A stretch of 64,000 nucleotides of DNA from Bacteroides bouchesdurhonensis. GTDB lineage: Bacteria > Bacteroidota > Bacteroidia > Bacteroidales > Bacteroidaceae. The stretch spans positions 2,065,685 to 2,129,684 of the forward strand of contig NZ_LT707006.1 in NCBI RefSeq assembly GCF_900155865.1. Direction: 5' to 3'. Positions 35,218 through 44,426 of the stretch are shown here, one piece after another. A model generated the notes under the pieces. That model worked only from the letters and a program-made list of their open reading frames with translations. It was not told the origin of the DNA and ran no database searches. The position numbers and the translations under genes were made by a program. Each line of letters begins with the position of its first letter. Position 1 is the stretch's first letter.

Positions 35218-36324
35218 TTATTTATTTTTCCGATACTGCTTACGTACATTGAAATTGAAGCCGGCATATATCTGAAGTGTACCGAAACCATTGTCGAGAG
35301 AGAAATTGCCTCGATGATAATTATAGTTCTTTCCGACAAATGAAGTACCCACGAAGTATTTTCCATTGTTGTAGACAATCCCTGCACGAATAAGGAAATC
35401 CAGATTGAACTTGCCGTACCATTTTCTTCCTTCGCGGACTTCTGCATCTACGTCGGATGCTTTATAAGCAATGGCGGGAGTAAGAGAAAGGCAGGCTAGG
35501 CAGTTGCGTGCAAAGACCCAGTTGTAGGCATAGCCGAAGCTGATATTAGCATTCGTATATTTTATATTTTGTACTTTCATTCCGGAATTCATGTGTTCTT
35601 GGATTATCTCCGGAAGTTGTGTGTATTCAAAATCCAGATTATGTTTGGAGATTGAAAAACCGGCAATGAATGAGCCTGCATTCAGACGTTGATTGGTCGA
35701 TTGGCTAAAAGCTGCCGGATAGGAGAATCTACGGTTATTAAATATGTAGTATAGATTCAATCCTTTTATATCCACTTTCATTCCATTGAAATTGGCGGTG
35801 TAATCCGATGGTATTTCTTCCGGGAATCCTTTTATTTTATGAATCTTATAATTATTTCCCGTACGGCGATAGAAGATATCCACACCCAATTTGGAACTAT
35901 AAAGGCTTAAGTCGAATTCGGTCCCTTTGTTTTTCCGGTTTGTTTTCCGGTAGATATCATCCACATCGAAAGACCATCCTAGAAAAATCCATTGCCAACC
36001 GAAATAAAGACCAATTTTATTATGAGGATTGGGTGAAAAACTCAACTTCTGCGGATGAGGTTGCGCGCTGGTGACGGAATAATATTCGAAATTACTGAAA
36101 TGAGTGATCATGAGTGCATAATTGTAACGGTTAGGACTAATATAGGTTGTATCGAAATCACTGAAATTCAGGAACTTCTTGATTGCTTTTTTTAATGTAC
36201 CGGATTTGGAGGGGATGGTGTCTGTTTGTCCACCGTTGCAGACAAGTGTATCCTTCCTCTCAGTCTGAGCCTGTAGGGAGAACGACATAAATAGAAAAAG
36301 ATAAAGAACATATCGTTTTATCAT
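35218..36324 (-). CDS. DUF4421 outer-membrane beta-barrel protein
   Basis: 368-residue exported protein (signal MIKRYVLYLFLFMSFSLQAQ). After a short linker the conserved start FSDFDTTYISPNRYNYALMI of DUF4421 appears, then alternating beta strands (IGLYFGWQWIFLGWSFDV) to a barrel end (LQIYAGFNFNV). Function unknown. Its 3' end touches the biotin operon promoter and its 5' end faces the SusC/SusD operon across 158 bases, so it may be coregulated with either. Confidence 0.82.
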   Translation of the reverse strand: MIKRYVLYLFLFMSFSLQAQTERKDTLVCNGGQTDTIPSKSGTLKKAIKKFLNFSDFDTTYISPNRYNYALMITHFSNFEYYSVTSAQPHPQKLSFSPNPHNKIGLYFGWQWIFLGWSFDVDDIYRKTNRKNKGTEFDLSLYSSKLGVDIFYRRTGNNYKIHKIKGFPEEIPSDYTANFNGMKVDIKGLNLYYIFNNRRFSYPAAFSQSTNQRLNAGSFIAGFSISKHNLDFEYTQLPEIIQEHMNSGMKVQNIKYTNANISFGYAYNWVFARNCLACLSLTPAIAYKASDVDAEVREGRKWYGKFNLDFLIRAGIVYNNGKYFVGTSFVGKNYNYHRGNFSLDNGFGTLQIYAGFNFNVRKQYRKNK

Positions 36325-36482
36325 GTGATTCCTTTTGCCAGTTGGGTCTAATTCGTTTTACGAAAGTACGACCTTTCTTGGATTTATACTAATAATCGTC
36401 TAAAAAATGTTTTGTTTCCTAAACAATAAACTTCACTGTACTGTTAGTTACAGCAAGCAAATAAATCCTAAACCACAAAATT

Positions 36483-39400
36483 ATGAGAATCTATTTACGT
36501 CTGATCATGGCGTTTCTTTTGCTCTCGGAGGGAAATATAGTATATGCGGGAGTACGGCAAGATAAGCTCGTAACGGGTACAGTGAGTTCTGAAGGCGAAC
36601 CTTTACCCGGCGTTTCTGTGCAAGTAAAAGGTGCTTCTACCGGTACAATCACTAATATAGATGGAAATTATTCCATTGAAGTTCCGGTGAATGGAACATT
36701 AATATTTCGTTTTGTCGGCTTGAAAACCGTTGAACAAGCAGTGGATGGCCGGAACACGATTAATGTTATTATGGAAACGGAAAGCAAAGAATTGGAGGAA
36801 GTAATGGTAGTAGCTTATACTACGGCCAAAAAGTATAGTTTTACCGGAGCGGCCTCGACGATGAAAGCCGGGGAAATTGAAAAGCTGCAAACTTCCAGTA
36901 TCTCACGTGTACTGGAGGGAACAGTGTCGGGTGTACAGGCTAGTGCAGCCAGCGGACAGCCCGGTACAGATGCAGAGATTCGTATTCGTGGCATCGGTTC
37001 TATCAATGCTTCCAGTGCTCCGTTGTATGTGGTGGATGGGGTTCCGTTTGATGGTAGTGTCAATTCTATTAATCCCGATGATATAGCCTCTATGACAGTA
37101 TTGAAGGATGCCGCCTCTGCTGCTTTGTACGGTTCGCGTGGTGCTAACGGTGTAATTATTATCACAACAAAACAAGGTCAGCAGGAGTCTAAACCGACAG
37201 TGAAGATAAAAGCTACTTTGGGAGGTTCTAATCGAGCTGTTCGTGATTACGATCGTGTCAGTACAGATCAATATTTTGAGTTATATTGGGAGGCACTTAG
37301 AAATCAATATGCCCGTAGTTCTGATTATACTCCTGCTACTGCGGCTATGCAGGCTTCCAAAGAGTTGGTTACCAAGTTGATGGGAGACGGCCCGAATCCT
37401 TATGGTCTGCAATATTCTCAGCCTGTTGGTACTGATGGTAAACTGGTGAATGGTGCACGTCCGTTGTGGAATTCCAATTGGAGTGATGCTATGGAACAGC
37501 AGGCACTTCGGACGGAGTTGAATCTGAGTGTTTCCGGTGGCGGTAAATCCAATCAGTACTTTTTCTCGGCAGGATATCTGAATGATAAAGGTATTGCGCT
37601 TGAATCCGGTTATAAACGTTTTAATCTGCGTTCAAATGTGACAAGTGAAATGACTTCCTGGCTGAAAGGAAGCATAAACCTGAGTTTTGCTCATTCAATG
37701 CAGAACTATCCGGTATCTTCGGATTCAAAGACTAGTAATGTGATTACTGCCGGACGTACCATGCCCGGTTTCTATCCTATTTATGAAAGGAATGCGGATG
37801 GAAGTTTTCGGTTGGACGAAAATGGAAAACGTATTTATGATTTCGGTTCGTACCGTCCTTCAGGATCAATGGCAAACTGGAACTTACCGGCTACATTACC
37901 GACGGATAAGTCCGAAAGGATGAAAGATGAATTCTCCGGACGTACGTTTCTGGAAGCGACTATTATCGAAGGACTGAAGTTCAAGACGAGTTTCAACTTC
38001 GATTTGGTCAACTATAATACATTAGATTATACGAATATAAAATTGGGTCCCGCAACAGTAAACGGTGGTGGGGCAAGTCGTCTCAATTCCCGGACTTTCT
38101 CTTGGACTTGGAATAATATCGCTACTTACGATAAAACGTTTGGTGATCATCATTTCAATATTTTGGCAGGAATGGAAGCTTATTCTTATCGTTACGATGA
38201 ACTGACAGCTTCCCGTTCGAAAATGTCACAACCTGATATGCCGGAATTGGTAGTCGGTTCACAACTGACAGGGGGGTCGGGGTATCGTATAGATTACGCA
38301 TTGGTGGGTTATCTGTCACAGTTACTATATGATTATCAGAATAAATATTTCTTTTCGGCTTCTTACCGCCGCGACGGTTCTTCCCGGTTTGCACCCGGTA
38401 CACGCTGGGGAAACTTTTGGTCATTGGGTGCATCCTGGCGTATAGATCGTGAGAATTTTATGGCTGCTACTACTGACTGGTTATCTGCATTAACCTTAAA
38501 AATGAGTTATGGCGCGCAGGGAAATGATAATCTGGGCACGTATTATGCAAGTAAAGGGCTTTATACAATTGTTTCGAATCTGGGTGAGAATGCGCTGGTA
38601 TCCAGCCGTATGGCAACTCCCAATTTGAAATGGGAGACTAACCTGAATTTTAATTTAGGTCTTGACTTTTCACTATTAAACAACCGTTTCTCCGGTTCGT
38701 TCGACTTTTTCCAACGACGCTCGAAAGATTTGTTATATGCACGCCCGATAGCACCTTCTTTGGGATATAATACGATTGATGAGAATGTGGGAGCATTGAA
38801 GAATACCGGTATTGAGTTGGTACTGAACGGAACGATTATCAATCAGAACGGTTGGGTTTGGAAACTTGGTATAAACCTGACTCATTATAAAAATAAGGTA
38901 ACTGAGCTTCCATTGAAGGATATGCCACAAAGCGGAGTGAATAAATTGCAGGTAGGCCGTTCGGTTTATGACTTTTATATGAAAGAGTGGGCGGGAGTGA
39001 ATCCTGAAAACGGAGACCCGTTGTGGTATAAAGATCTGAAAGATGACAATGAAAATGTGATTGGACGTACGACTACCAACGATTATTCTTTGGCTAGTAA
39101 TTATTATATTAATAAATCTTCACTACCCAAAGTGTATGGTGGGTTCAATACTTCGCTTTCTTGGAAAGGCATTGACCTTTCGGCTGTATTTGCATATAGC
39201 ATTGGTGGATATATTTACAACCGTGACATCACAATGATTCTGCATAATGGTAGTTTGGAAGGGCGTGATTGGTCTACGGAGATTTTAAAAAGATGGACCC
39301 CTGAAAACCGATATACGGATGTACCGGCTTTGAGTACTACTTCCAATAATTGGAATTCGACTTCTACTCGTTTCTTGCAGAATAACTCCTATATGCGTCT

Positions 39401-39608
39401 GAAGAACCTGACACTTTCTTATACATTGCCCAAACAATGGATTAACAGAATTGCTTTAGGAGAAGTACAGGTATATGTGCAGGGAGACAATCTATTTACG
39501 ATCCATCGGAATCAGGGATTAGACCCGGAACAGGGGATTACAGGTATCACTTATTACCGTTATCCGGCTATGAGAACGATTTCCGGTGGCATTAATATTT
39601 CTTTTTAA
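36483..39608 (+). CDS. SusC-like TonB-dependent transporter
   Basis: 1041-residue outer-membrane importer. After a signal sequence comes a carboxypeptidase-regulatory-like domain (TGTVSSEGEPLPGVSVQVKG, about 31-110), the plug with the SusC signature (LYVVDGVPFDGSVNSINPDD, then TVLKDAASAALYGSRGANGV), and a 22-strand barrel closing with ISGGINISF. It forms a lipid-capped pair with the SusD protein encoded 11 bases downstream. No glycan hydrolase, sigma/anti-sigma or hybrid regulator is nearby, so the substrate cannot be deduced; a non-glycan nutrient is possible. Confidence 0.93.
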   Translation: MRIYLRLIMAFLLLSEGNIVYAGVRQDKLVTGTVSSEGEPLPGVSVQVKGASTGTITNIDGNYSIEVPVNGTLIFRFVGLKTVEQAVDGRNTINVIMETESKELEEVMVVAYTTAKKYSFTGAASTMKAGEIEKLQTSSISRVLEGTVSGVQASAASGQPGTDAEIRIRGIGSINASSAPLYVVDGVPFDGSVNSINPDDIASMTVLKDAASAALYGSRGANGVIIITTKQGQQESKPTVKIKATLGGSNRAVRDYDRVSTDQYFELYWEALRNQYARSSDYTPATAAMQASKELVTKLMGDGPNPYGLQYSQPVGTDGKLVNGARPLWNSNWSDAMEQQALRTELNLSVSGGGKSNQYFFSAGYLNDKGIALESGYKRFNLRSNVTSEMTSWLKGSINLSFAHSMQNYPVSSDSKTSNVITAGRTMPGFYPIYERNADGSFRLDENGKRIYDFGSYRPSGSMANWNLPATLPTDKSERMKDEFSGRTFLEATIIEGLKFKTSFNFDLVNYNTLDYTNIKLGPATVNGGGASRLNSRTFSWTWNNIATYDKTFGDHHFNILAGMEAYSYRYDELTASRSKMSQPDMPELVVGSQLTGGSGYRIDYALVGYLSQLLYDYQNKYFFSASYRRDGSSRFAPGTRWGNFWSLGASWRIDRENFMAATTDWLSALTLKMSYGAQGNDNLGTYYASKGLYTIVSNLGENALVSSRMATPNLKWETNLNFNLGLDFSLLNNRFSGSFDFFQRRSKDLLYARPIAPSLGYNTIDENVGALKNTGIELVLNGTIINQNGWVWKLGINLTHYKNKVTELPLKDMPQSGVNKLQVGRSVYDFYMKEWAGVNPENGDPLWYKDLKDDNENVIGRTTTNDYSLASNYYINKSSLPKVYGGFNTSLSWKGIDLSAVFAYSIGGYIYNRDITMILHNGSLEGRDWSTEILKRWTPENRYTDVPALSTTSNNWNSTSTRFLQNNSYMRLKNLTLSYTLPKQWINRIALGEVQVYVQGDNLFTIHRNQGLDPEQGITGITYYRYPAMRTISGGINISF

Positions 39609-39619
39609 ATGCAGTATAA

Positions 39620-41104
39620 ATGATGAAGAAGATAAAAATAAAATCCATTCTAACAGTAGTTGCCGGATTCTTCCTGGTGACAAGCTGTAGCAGTAGTTTC
39701 TTAAATACGGATCCTACGGACGCGGTAGATTCTGATAAAGTTCCTGTCCCGGAAAATGCGGAAGCACTCTTTAATGGTGCATGGTATAATCTGTTTGAAT
39801 ATACCAGTACGTATGCCAATGTCGGTTATCGTGCACTTCAATGTCAAGACGATATGATGGCGAGCGATGTTGTTTCCCGTCCGAAGTATGGTTTCAATTC
39901 TTCATATCAGTTTGGTGATGTGGCCATTCCTTCCAATAACAGAACTGCATTTGCATGGTATCTGATGTATAAGACGATTGATAACTGTAATACAGCTATT
40001 TCTATAAAAGGCGACTCGGAAAAGCTTCGGCAGTCACAAGGACAAGCATTAGTCTTACGGGCTTTTTGTTATTTGCATTTGGTACAACACTATCAGTTCA
40101 CTTATCTGAAGGATAAAGATGCTCCTTGCGTGCCAATTTATACAGAGCCCAATACATATACCTCAGTGCCAAAAGGAAAGTCGTCTGTGGCACAAGTGTA
40201 TCAGCGTATCTTTGATGATTTGAATCTGGCACAAGATTATCTCAAGAATTATACTCGTGGTGGCGATAATCAGAAGTTTAAACCCAATACGGCAGTCGTC
40301 AATGGGCTTTTAGCTCGTGCTTATTTATTGACCGGGCAATGGGGAGAAGCTGCAAAAGCGGCAGAAGCTGCCCGCGAAGGATATTCGTTAATGACAACTA
40401 CAGCTGAATACGGAGGTTTTAATAACGTATCCAATAAGGAATGGATATGGGGTTTCCCGCAGATTCCTTCTCAATCGGATGCGAGTTATAACTTTTTGTA
40501 TTTAGATCCGATGTATGTTGGCGGTTATAGCAGTTTTATGGCAGATCCTCATCTGAAAGATACCTTTACGGAGGGAGATATTCGTCTACCTCTGTTTCAA
40601 TGGATGCGTGAAGGTTACTTGGGATATAAAAAATTTCAAATGCGCGCGGATGATACTGCTGATATCGTACTGATGCGTGCTGCAGAAATGTATTTGATAG
40701 AAGCGGAAGCAAAAGTCCGTGACGGAGTAGCATTGCAGCAGGCTGTCATACCGTTGAATACATTGCGCCGAGCGCGTGGAGTAGGTGAGTATGACCTGAC
40801 CGGTAAATCCGAAGACGATGTGATCAAAGAAATTTTGATGGAACGTCGACGTGAACTTTGGGGAGAAGGATTTGGCATTACTGATGTACTTCGTACACAG
40901 CAAGCAGTAGAACGTACTGCCCTATCGGAAGAAGTACAAAAGACCCAAGTTGATTGTTTACAGGAAGACGGTACTTTTGCCAAACGTAATCCGTTGGGAC
41001 ATTGGTTCCTTAAATTCCCTAATGACAAACCGTTTACTCCCCATAGTACTTACTATTTATATGCTATTCCGGAAAAAGAGATAAATGCTAACCCGAATCT
41101 TTAA
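39620..41104 (+). CDS. SusD-like substrate-binding lipoprotein
   Basis: 494 residues with lipobox Cys23 (LVTSC) and the RagB/SusD fold: TPR-like helices (QALVLRAFCYLHLVQHYQ) and the C-terminal ILMERRRELWGEGFGITDVL, HWFLKFPNDKPF and final IPEKEINANPNL, which are typical. It caps the upstream SusC transporter at the cell surface. A terminator follows at 41145-41184. Confidence 0.93.
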   Translation: MMKKIKIKSILTVVAGFFLVTSCSSSFLNTDPTDAVDSDKVPVPENAEALFNGAWYNLFEYTSTYANVGYRALQCQDDMMASDVVSRPKYGFNSSYQFGDVAIPSNNRTAFAWYLMYKTIDNCNTAISIKGDSEKLRQSQGQALVLRAFCYLHLVQHYQFTYLKDKDAPCVPIYTEPNTYTSVPKGKSSVAQVYQRIFDDLNLAQDYLKNYTRGGDNQKFKPNTAVVNGLLARAYLLTGQWGEAAKAAEAAREGYSLMTTTAEYGGFNNVSNKEWIWGFPQIPSQSDASYNFLYLDPMYVGGYSSFMADPHLKDTFTEGDIRLPLFQWMREGYLGYKKFQMRADDTADIVLMRAAEMYLIEAEAKVRDGVALQQAVIPLNTLRRARGVGEYDLTGKSEDDVIKEILMERRRELWGEGFGITDVLRTQQAVERTALSEEVQKTQVDCLQEDGTFAKRNPLGHWFLKFPNDKPFTPHSTYYLYAIPEKEINANPNL

Positions 41105-41133
41105 ATAGCTCTCTTGATTTTTTGACTTTGACC

Positions 41134-42372
41134 TTAACATGTGGGCCGGTGTACGTCGGGATGACGCATACCGGCTGTTTTTTTCTTCAGATTAGGTAGG
41201 AACCACGTGACTAATCCTAATAATGGCATATAAGCTACTACATTATAAACAGCTTCTATTCCATAATGATCCGCCATGTTTCCCAATACGGCTGATGCAA
41301 CTCCGGCTACTCCGAAAGCAAACCCAAAGAAGAGCCCTGAAATCAGTCCGAGTTTGGTGGGAAGTAACTCTTGTGCATATAACAGAATGGCAGGAAAAGC
41401 AGAAGAAAGGGTTAATCCCACACAGAAACTGAGAATAATGGTCCATTCCAGACTAGCATGGGGCATTAATAAGCTGAAGGGGGCTGCTCCTAAAATAGAA
41501 GCCCAAATCACATATTTCCGACCGATACGGTCACCTAATGGACCTCCTATTAATGTTCCGATAGCTGTGGCGACTAAAAATATAAATAAATATAGCTGTG
41601 ATTCTTGTACGGTTACATTAAACTTGTGAATGAGGTAGAAAGTATAAAAACTCGTCAAGCTTGCCATATAAATATACTTCGAAAAGATCAGTATCAGCAA
41701 TATTCCAATGGAAATAGCTGTCTTGTCCATCGGCAAGGGGAGCTTCATCTTATTTCTGACGCTGATAGTTTGTGATTTCATGCGGGTCAGGTAAGATTTG
41801 TACCATTTGCAAATGGGATACATCACTCCGATAGCTGCCAATGCAACAAAGGCAAAGACTACAATATGTTGTCTTCCGTAAGGTGCTACCCATAAGGCTA
41901 CTAATAAAGGACCTAACGAACCGCCGAAATTACCGCCAACCTGAAACAAAGATTGTGCAAGTCCACGTTTTCCACCTGAAGCCAAAAAGGTAATACGGGA
42001 TGCTTCAGGATGTAGAACTGAAGAGCCAATTCCAATTAAGAACACCGAAAATAGTATCCAATGAAGATTAGTTGTAAAAGCCAGGCTGACTAATCCAACC
42101 ATAGTGAAACTCATTCCGATGGGCAATGACCAAGCTATGGGATGTTTATCGAAAATGATTCCGGTGATTGGCTGGAATACGGATGCAGATAACTGATAAA
42201 CCAATGTAATCAGACCGATCTGGGCAAAACTAAGCGACAAATCATCTTTGAATAATGGATACGACGCTGAGAGGACGGATTGCAACAAGTCATTGAGACA
42301 ATGTGAAAGACTCAACGCTATTAATATGGAAAATGTAATTTTTCCGACAGGTTGTTCTTGATTTCGTACCAT
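41134..42372 (-). CDS. MFS exporter, fosmidomycin-resistance (Fsr) type
   Basis: 412-residue 12-helix major facilitator. LSHCLNDLLQSVLSASYPLF in the first helices and DKHPIAWSLPIGM after helix 2 match the Fsr-type subfamily. Drug or metabolite export is inferred. I start at 42372: the frame is open 18 codons further, but the -7 element TACCTTTG (42421-42414, minus) would begin transcription downstream of 42426. The C-terminal residues after LKKKTAG are encoded by the hairpin that terminates the opposing SusC/SusD operon. Confidence 0.85.
   Translation of the reverse strand: MVRNQEQPVGKITFSILIALSLSHCLNDLLQSVLSASYPLFKDDLSLSFAQIGLITLVYQLSASVFQPITGIIFDKHPIAWSLPIGMSFTMVGLVSLAFTTNLHWILFSVFLIGIGSSVLHPEASRITFLASGGKRGLAQSLFQVGGNFGGSLGPLLVALWVAPYGRQHIVVFAFVALAAIGVMYPICKWYKSYLTRMKSQTISVRNKMKLPLPMDKTAISIGILLILIFSKYIYMASLTSFYTFYLIHKFNVTVQESQLYLFIFLVATAIGTLIGGPLGDRIGRKYVIWASILGAAPFSLLMPHASLEWTIILSFCVGLTLSSAFPAILLYAQELLPTKLGLISGLFFGFAFGVAGVASAVLGNMADHYGIEAVYNVVAYMPLLGLVTWFLPNLKKKTAGMRHPDVHRPTC
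41145..41184 (+). terminator. Terminator of the SusC/SusD operon
   Basis: GCCGGT (41145-41150) pairs with ACCGGC (41170-41175), with an inner CGTC/GACG arm, followed by a T run (41178-41184). It lies wholly within the 3' end of the convergent MFS gene. Confidence 0.85.
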
Positions 42373-42413
42373 AATACCTATTTCTTTTTGAGATGTTCCT
42401 GAAAAATTGGCTG

Positions 42414-42450
42414 CAAAGGTAGGCAAACTTCCTGTTTCTCGATATATTTG
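42414..42450. promoter_or_regulatory. Divergent promoters between the MFS and glycerate kinase genes
   Basis: On the minus strand TACCTTTG (42421-42414) serves the exporter; on the plus strand TATATTTG (42443-42450) lies 21 bases before the glycerate kinase ATG. The two -7 elements are back to back, so the promoters must overlap. Confidence 0.6.
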
Positions 42451-42471
42451 TCACAGTTAATTTGAAAAGAT

Positions 42472-43632
42472 ATGAAGAAAGTAGTAGTTGCAATGGATTC
42501 TTTTAAGGGTTGTCTGTCATCTGCCGAAGTAGAGCAGGCTGCTGAAGAAGGAATTAAGGAAGTTTGTCCGGATTGTGAGGTGATCCGTTTTCCGATAGCT
42601 GATGGAGGTGAAGGTATCTTGGAAATCTTAGTTGAAGCTACTCATGGCACTTATCACGAGGTTTTAGCAAATGATCCTCTGATGCGTCAGATGAAAACTT
42701 GTTATGGAATTTCGGGAGATGGAGAAACAGCTTTGATTGAAATGGCTGCTGTAAACGGACTGCCTTTATTAACGGAATCGGAAAGGAATCCTATGTTGAC
42801 CACTACTTTCGGAACAGGAGAATTGATTTTAGATGCTTTGGATCAGGGATGTAGGAAATTTATCATAGGTATTGGTGGAAGTGCTACTAACGATGCCGGG
42901 CTTGGCATGTTGCAAGCTTTGGGAGTTCGTTTGGTGGATGATGATGGAAAAGTTTTAGGAACCGGTGGAAAGATCATGAACCAAGTAGCTTCTATCGATT
43001 GTTCTTCTTTTCACCCGGCTTTAAGAAATGCACATTTTACTATAGCCTGTGATGTTCGCAATCCTTTTTATGGTCCACAAGGAGCTGCACATATCTTTGC
43101 CCGTCAGAAGGGGGCGGATAATGCAATGATTGAAGAGTTAGATAAGGGGATGTGCTCTTTGTCAGAAGTCATTGAATCGGTAACCGGAAGAGAAATAGGT
43201 CATGTGCCGGGTGCAGGAGCTGCCGGAGGTTTGGGAGGAGCTTTTCTTGCATTTATGAATGCTGAATTGAAACCCGGAATTGAATTATTACTTCAGACAT
43301 TAAATTTCGGTGAAAGAATTAAAGGAGCCGATTTAATTATCACCGGAGAGGGAAGGGTAGATCAACAATCTTTGATGGGAAAAGTACTCTCGGGTGTTCT
43401 CGAAGAAGCGCGGAAACAATCAATTCCTGTAATTGTAGTGGCAGGCAGTGTAGTAGATATCGAAATATTGAATCAAGGAGGTTTCCAAGGGATTTATTCC
43501 ATTGTTCCTACTCCTATGTCTTTGGAAGAGGCTATTAAACCGGAAACGGCAAAAGCAAATATTAGTAGAACCGTTGCTCAACTTATCTCTCTGGCAGATT
43601 ATTTTCAAAACCGGAAGAATGGATCATTGTAA
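42472..43632 (+). CDS. Glycerate kinase
   Basis: 386-residue enzyme of the GarK/GlxK family phosphorylating D-glycerate. It opens KKVVVAMDSFKGCLSSAEVE and contains FPIADGGEGILEILVEAT, IGIGGSATNDAGLGMLQALG, GAGAAGGLGGAFLAF and TGEGRVDQQSLMGKV, all family signatures; the length is usual. It may belong with the sugar-acid metabolism further right. Product position (2- or 3-phosphoglycerate) cannot be told from sequence. Confidence 0.93.
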   Translation: MKKVVVAMDSFKGCLSSAEVEQAAEEGIKEVCPDCEVIRFPIADGGEGILEILVEATHGTYHEVLANDPLMRQMKTCYGISGDGETALIEMAAVNGLPLLTESERNPMLTTTFGTGELILDALDQGCRKFIIGIGGSATNDAGLGMLQALGVRLVDDDGKVLGTGGKIMNQVASIDCSSFHPALRNAHFTIACDVRNPFYGPQGAAHIFARQKGADNAMIEELDKGMCSLSEVIESVTGREIGHVPGAGAAGGLGGAFLAFMNAELKPGIELLLQTLNFGERIKGADLIITGEGRVDQQSLMGKVLSGVLEEARKQSIPVIVVAGSVVDIEILNQGGFQGIYSIVPTPMSLEEAIKPETAKANISRTVAQLISLADYFQNRKNGSL

Positions 43633-43730
43633 ACTTTAAAACTAAGTATTCTAAATTGTCGTTAATTCATTTTTGAATGATTGAACTTTCCTTTGCACCT
43701 ACTGTTATAAAAATAAAAAAGGAGGATAGT

Positions 43731-43967
43731 ATGAGCTTTATTTGGTTTATTATTATAGGTATTGTAGCCGGATTTCTGGCGGGCAAAATCATGCGTGGAG
43801 GAGGCTTCGGTCTTGTTATAAACTTGTTGCTTGGTATTCTCGGAGGAATATTAGGCGGTTGGGTATTCGGTCTTTTCGGTCTTGCTGCCTCCGGATTGAT
43901 CGGTAGTTTGATAACTGCCACTGTGGGAGCTATCCTTGTGTTATGGATTGCTTCTTTATTTAGGTAA
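43731..43967 (+). CDS. GlsB/YeaQ/YmgE-family (transglycosylase-associated) membrane protein
   Basis: 78-residue inner-membrane protein with three glycine-rich helices (IIIGIVAGFLAGKIMRGGGF, LLLGILGGILGGWVFGLFG, LIGSLITATVGAILVLWIA). The start at 43731 follows a good ribosome-binding sequence, GGAGG at 43721-43725; 18 more codons are open upstream. Members are linked to envelope or general stress; no enzymatic role is known. Confidence 0.88.
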   Translation: MSFIWFIIIGIVAGFLAGKIMRGGGFGLVINLLLGILGGILGGWVFGLFGLAASGLIGSLITATVGAILVLWIASLFR

Positions 43968-44014
43968 TATTTGAATCATTATATTTTTAATCAATTAAAA
44001 CTTGAAACTTAATT

Positions 44015-44302
44015 ATGGGATGTAAACATGGAAATTTCTGGATTGGACTTGGAATTGGGTCTCTCCTTGGTGCTATAGCTTATCGTTTGTCACGTACTGC
44101 CAAAGCGAAGAAACTTGAAAGTGATATTTATGATGCTATCCATCGTATCGGGCAGGATGCGGAATCGGCTGCTGATGAAGCGGAAAAAAAAGCCAGACAT
44201 TTAGGTGTAAGAGCAGTGGAAACGGGAGCAAAAGCTGCTGATAAGGTGGCTGAAGAAGCTGATAAGGTGGCTGGTAAAGTAAAGGAGAAGCTAGAGAAAT
44301 AA
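44015..44302 (+). CDS. YtxH-like small membrane-anchored coiled-coil protein
   Basis: 95 residues: an N-terminal glycine-rich membrane segment (FWIGLGIGSLLGAIAYRLSR) then an Ala/Glu/Lys amphipathic helix with 11-residue-like repeats (KAADKVAEEADKVAGKVKEK), as in YtxH or LEA-like stress proteins. It follows the GlsB-like gene by 47 bases and probably shares its regulation. Confidence 0.75.
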   Translation: MGCKHGNFWIGLGIGSLLGAIAYRLSRTAKAKKLESDIYDAIHRIGQDAESAADEAEKKARHLGVRAVETGAKAADKVAEEADKVAGKVKEKLEK

Positions 44303-44341
44303 AGAATATGGTTAGGGGTATTTAGGTACTGTAGCTATATA

Positions 44342-44410
44342 AAAACGCAGATTGATAAGATAACATTCAGTTTTTTATAAACTAGGTGTGATCTCTTCAA
44401 TCTGTGTTTT
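44342..44410. terminator. Bidirectional terminator candidate
   Basis: AAAACGCAGATTGA (44342-44355) pairs with TCAATCTGTGTTTT (44397-44410) with one wobble, between two convergent genes. The loop is long (about 40 bases, with a T run), so efficiency is uncertain. Confidence 0.6.
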
Positions 44411-44426
44411 CAATGAACAACTCATT

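Noticed and set aside
36483..41104. Complete polysaccharide utilization locus
   Set aside because: No glycoside hydrolase, lyase, sigma/anti-sigma pair or hybrid two-component regulator adjoins the SusC/SusD pair.
42373..42426. Longer start for the MFS exporter
   Set aside because: The minus-strand -7 element at 42421-42414 would place the transcript start downstream of that codon.
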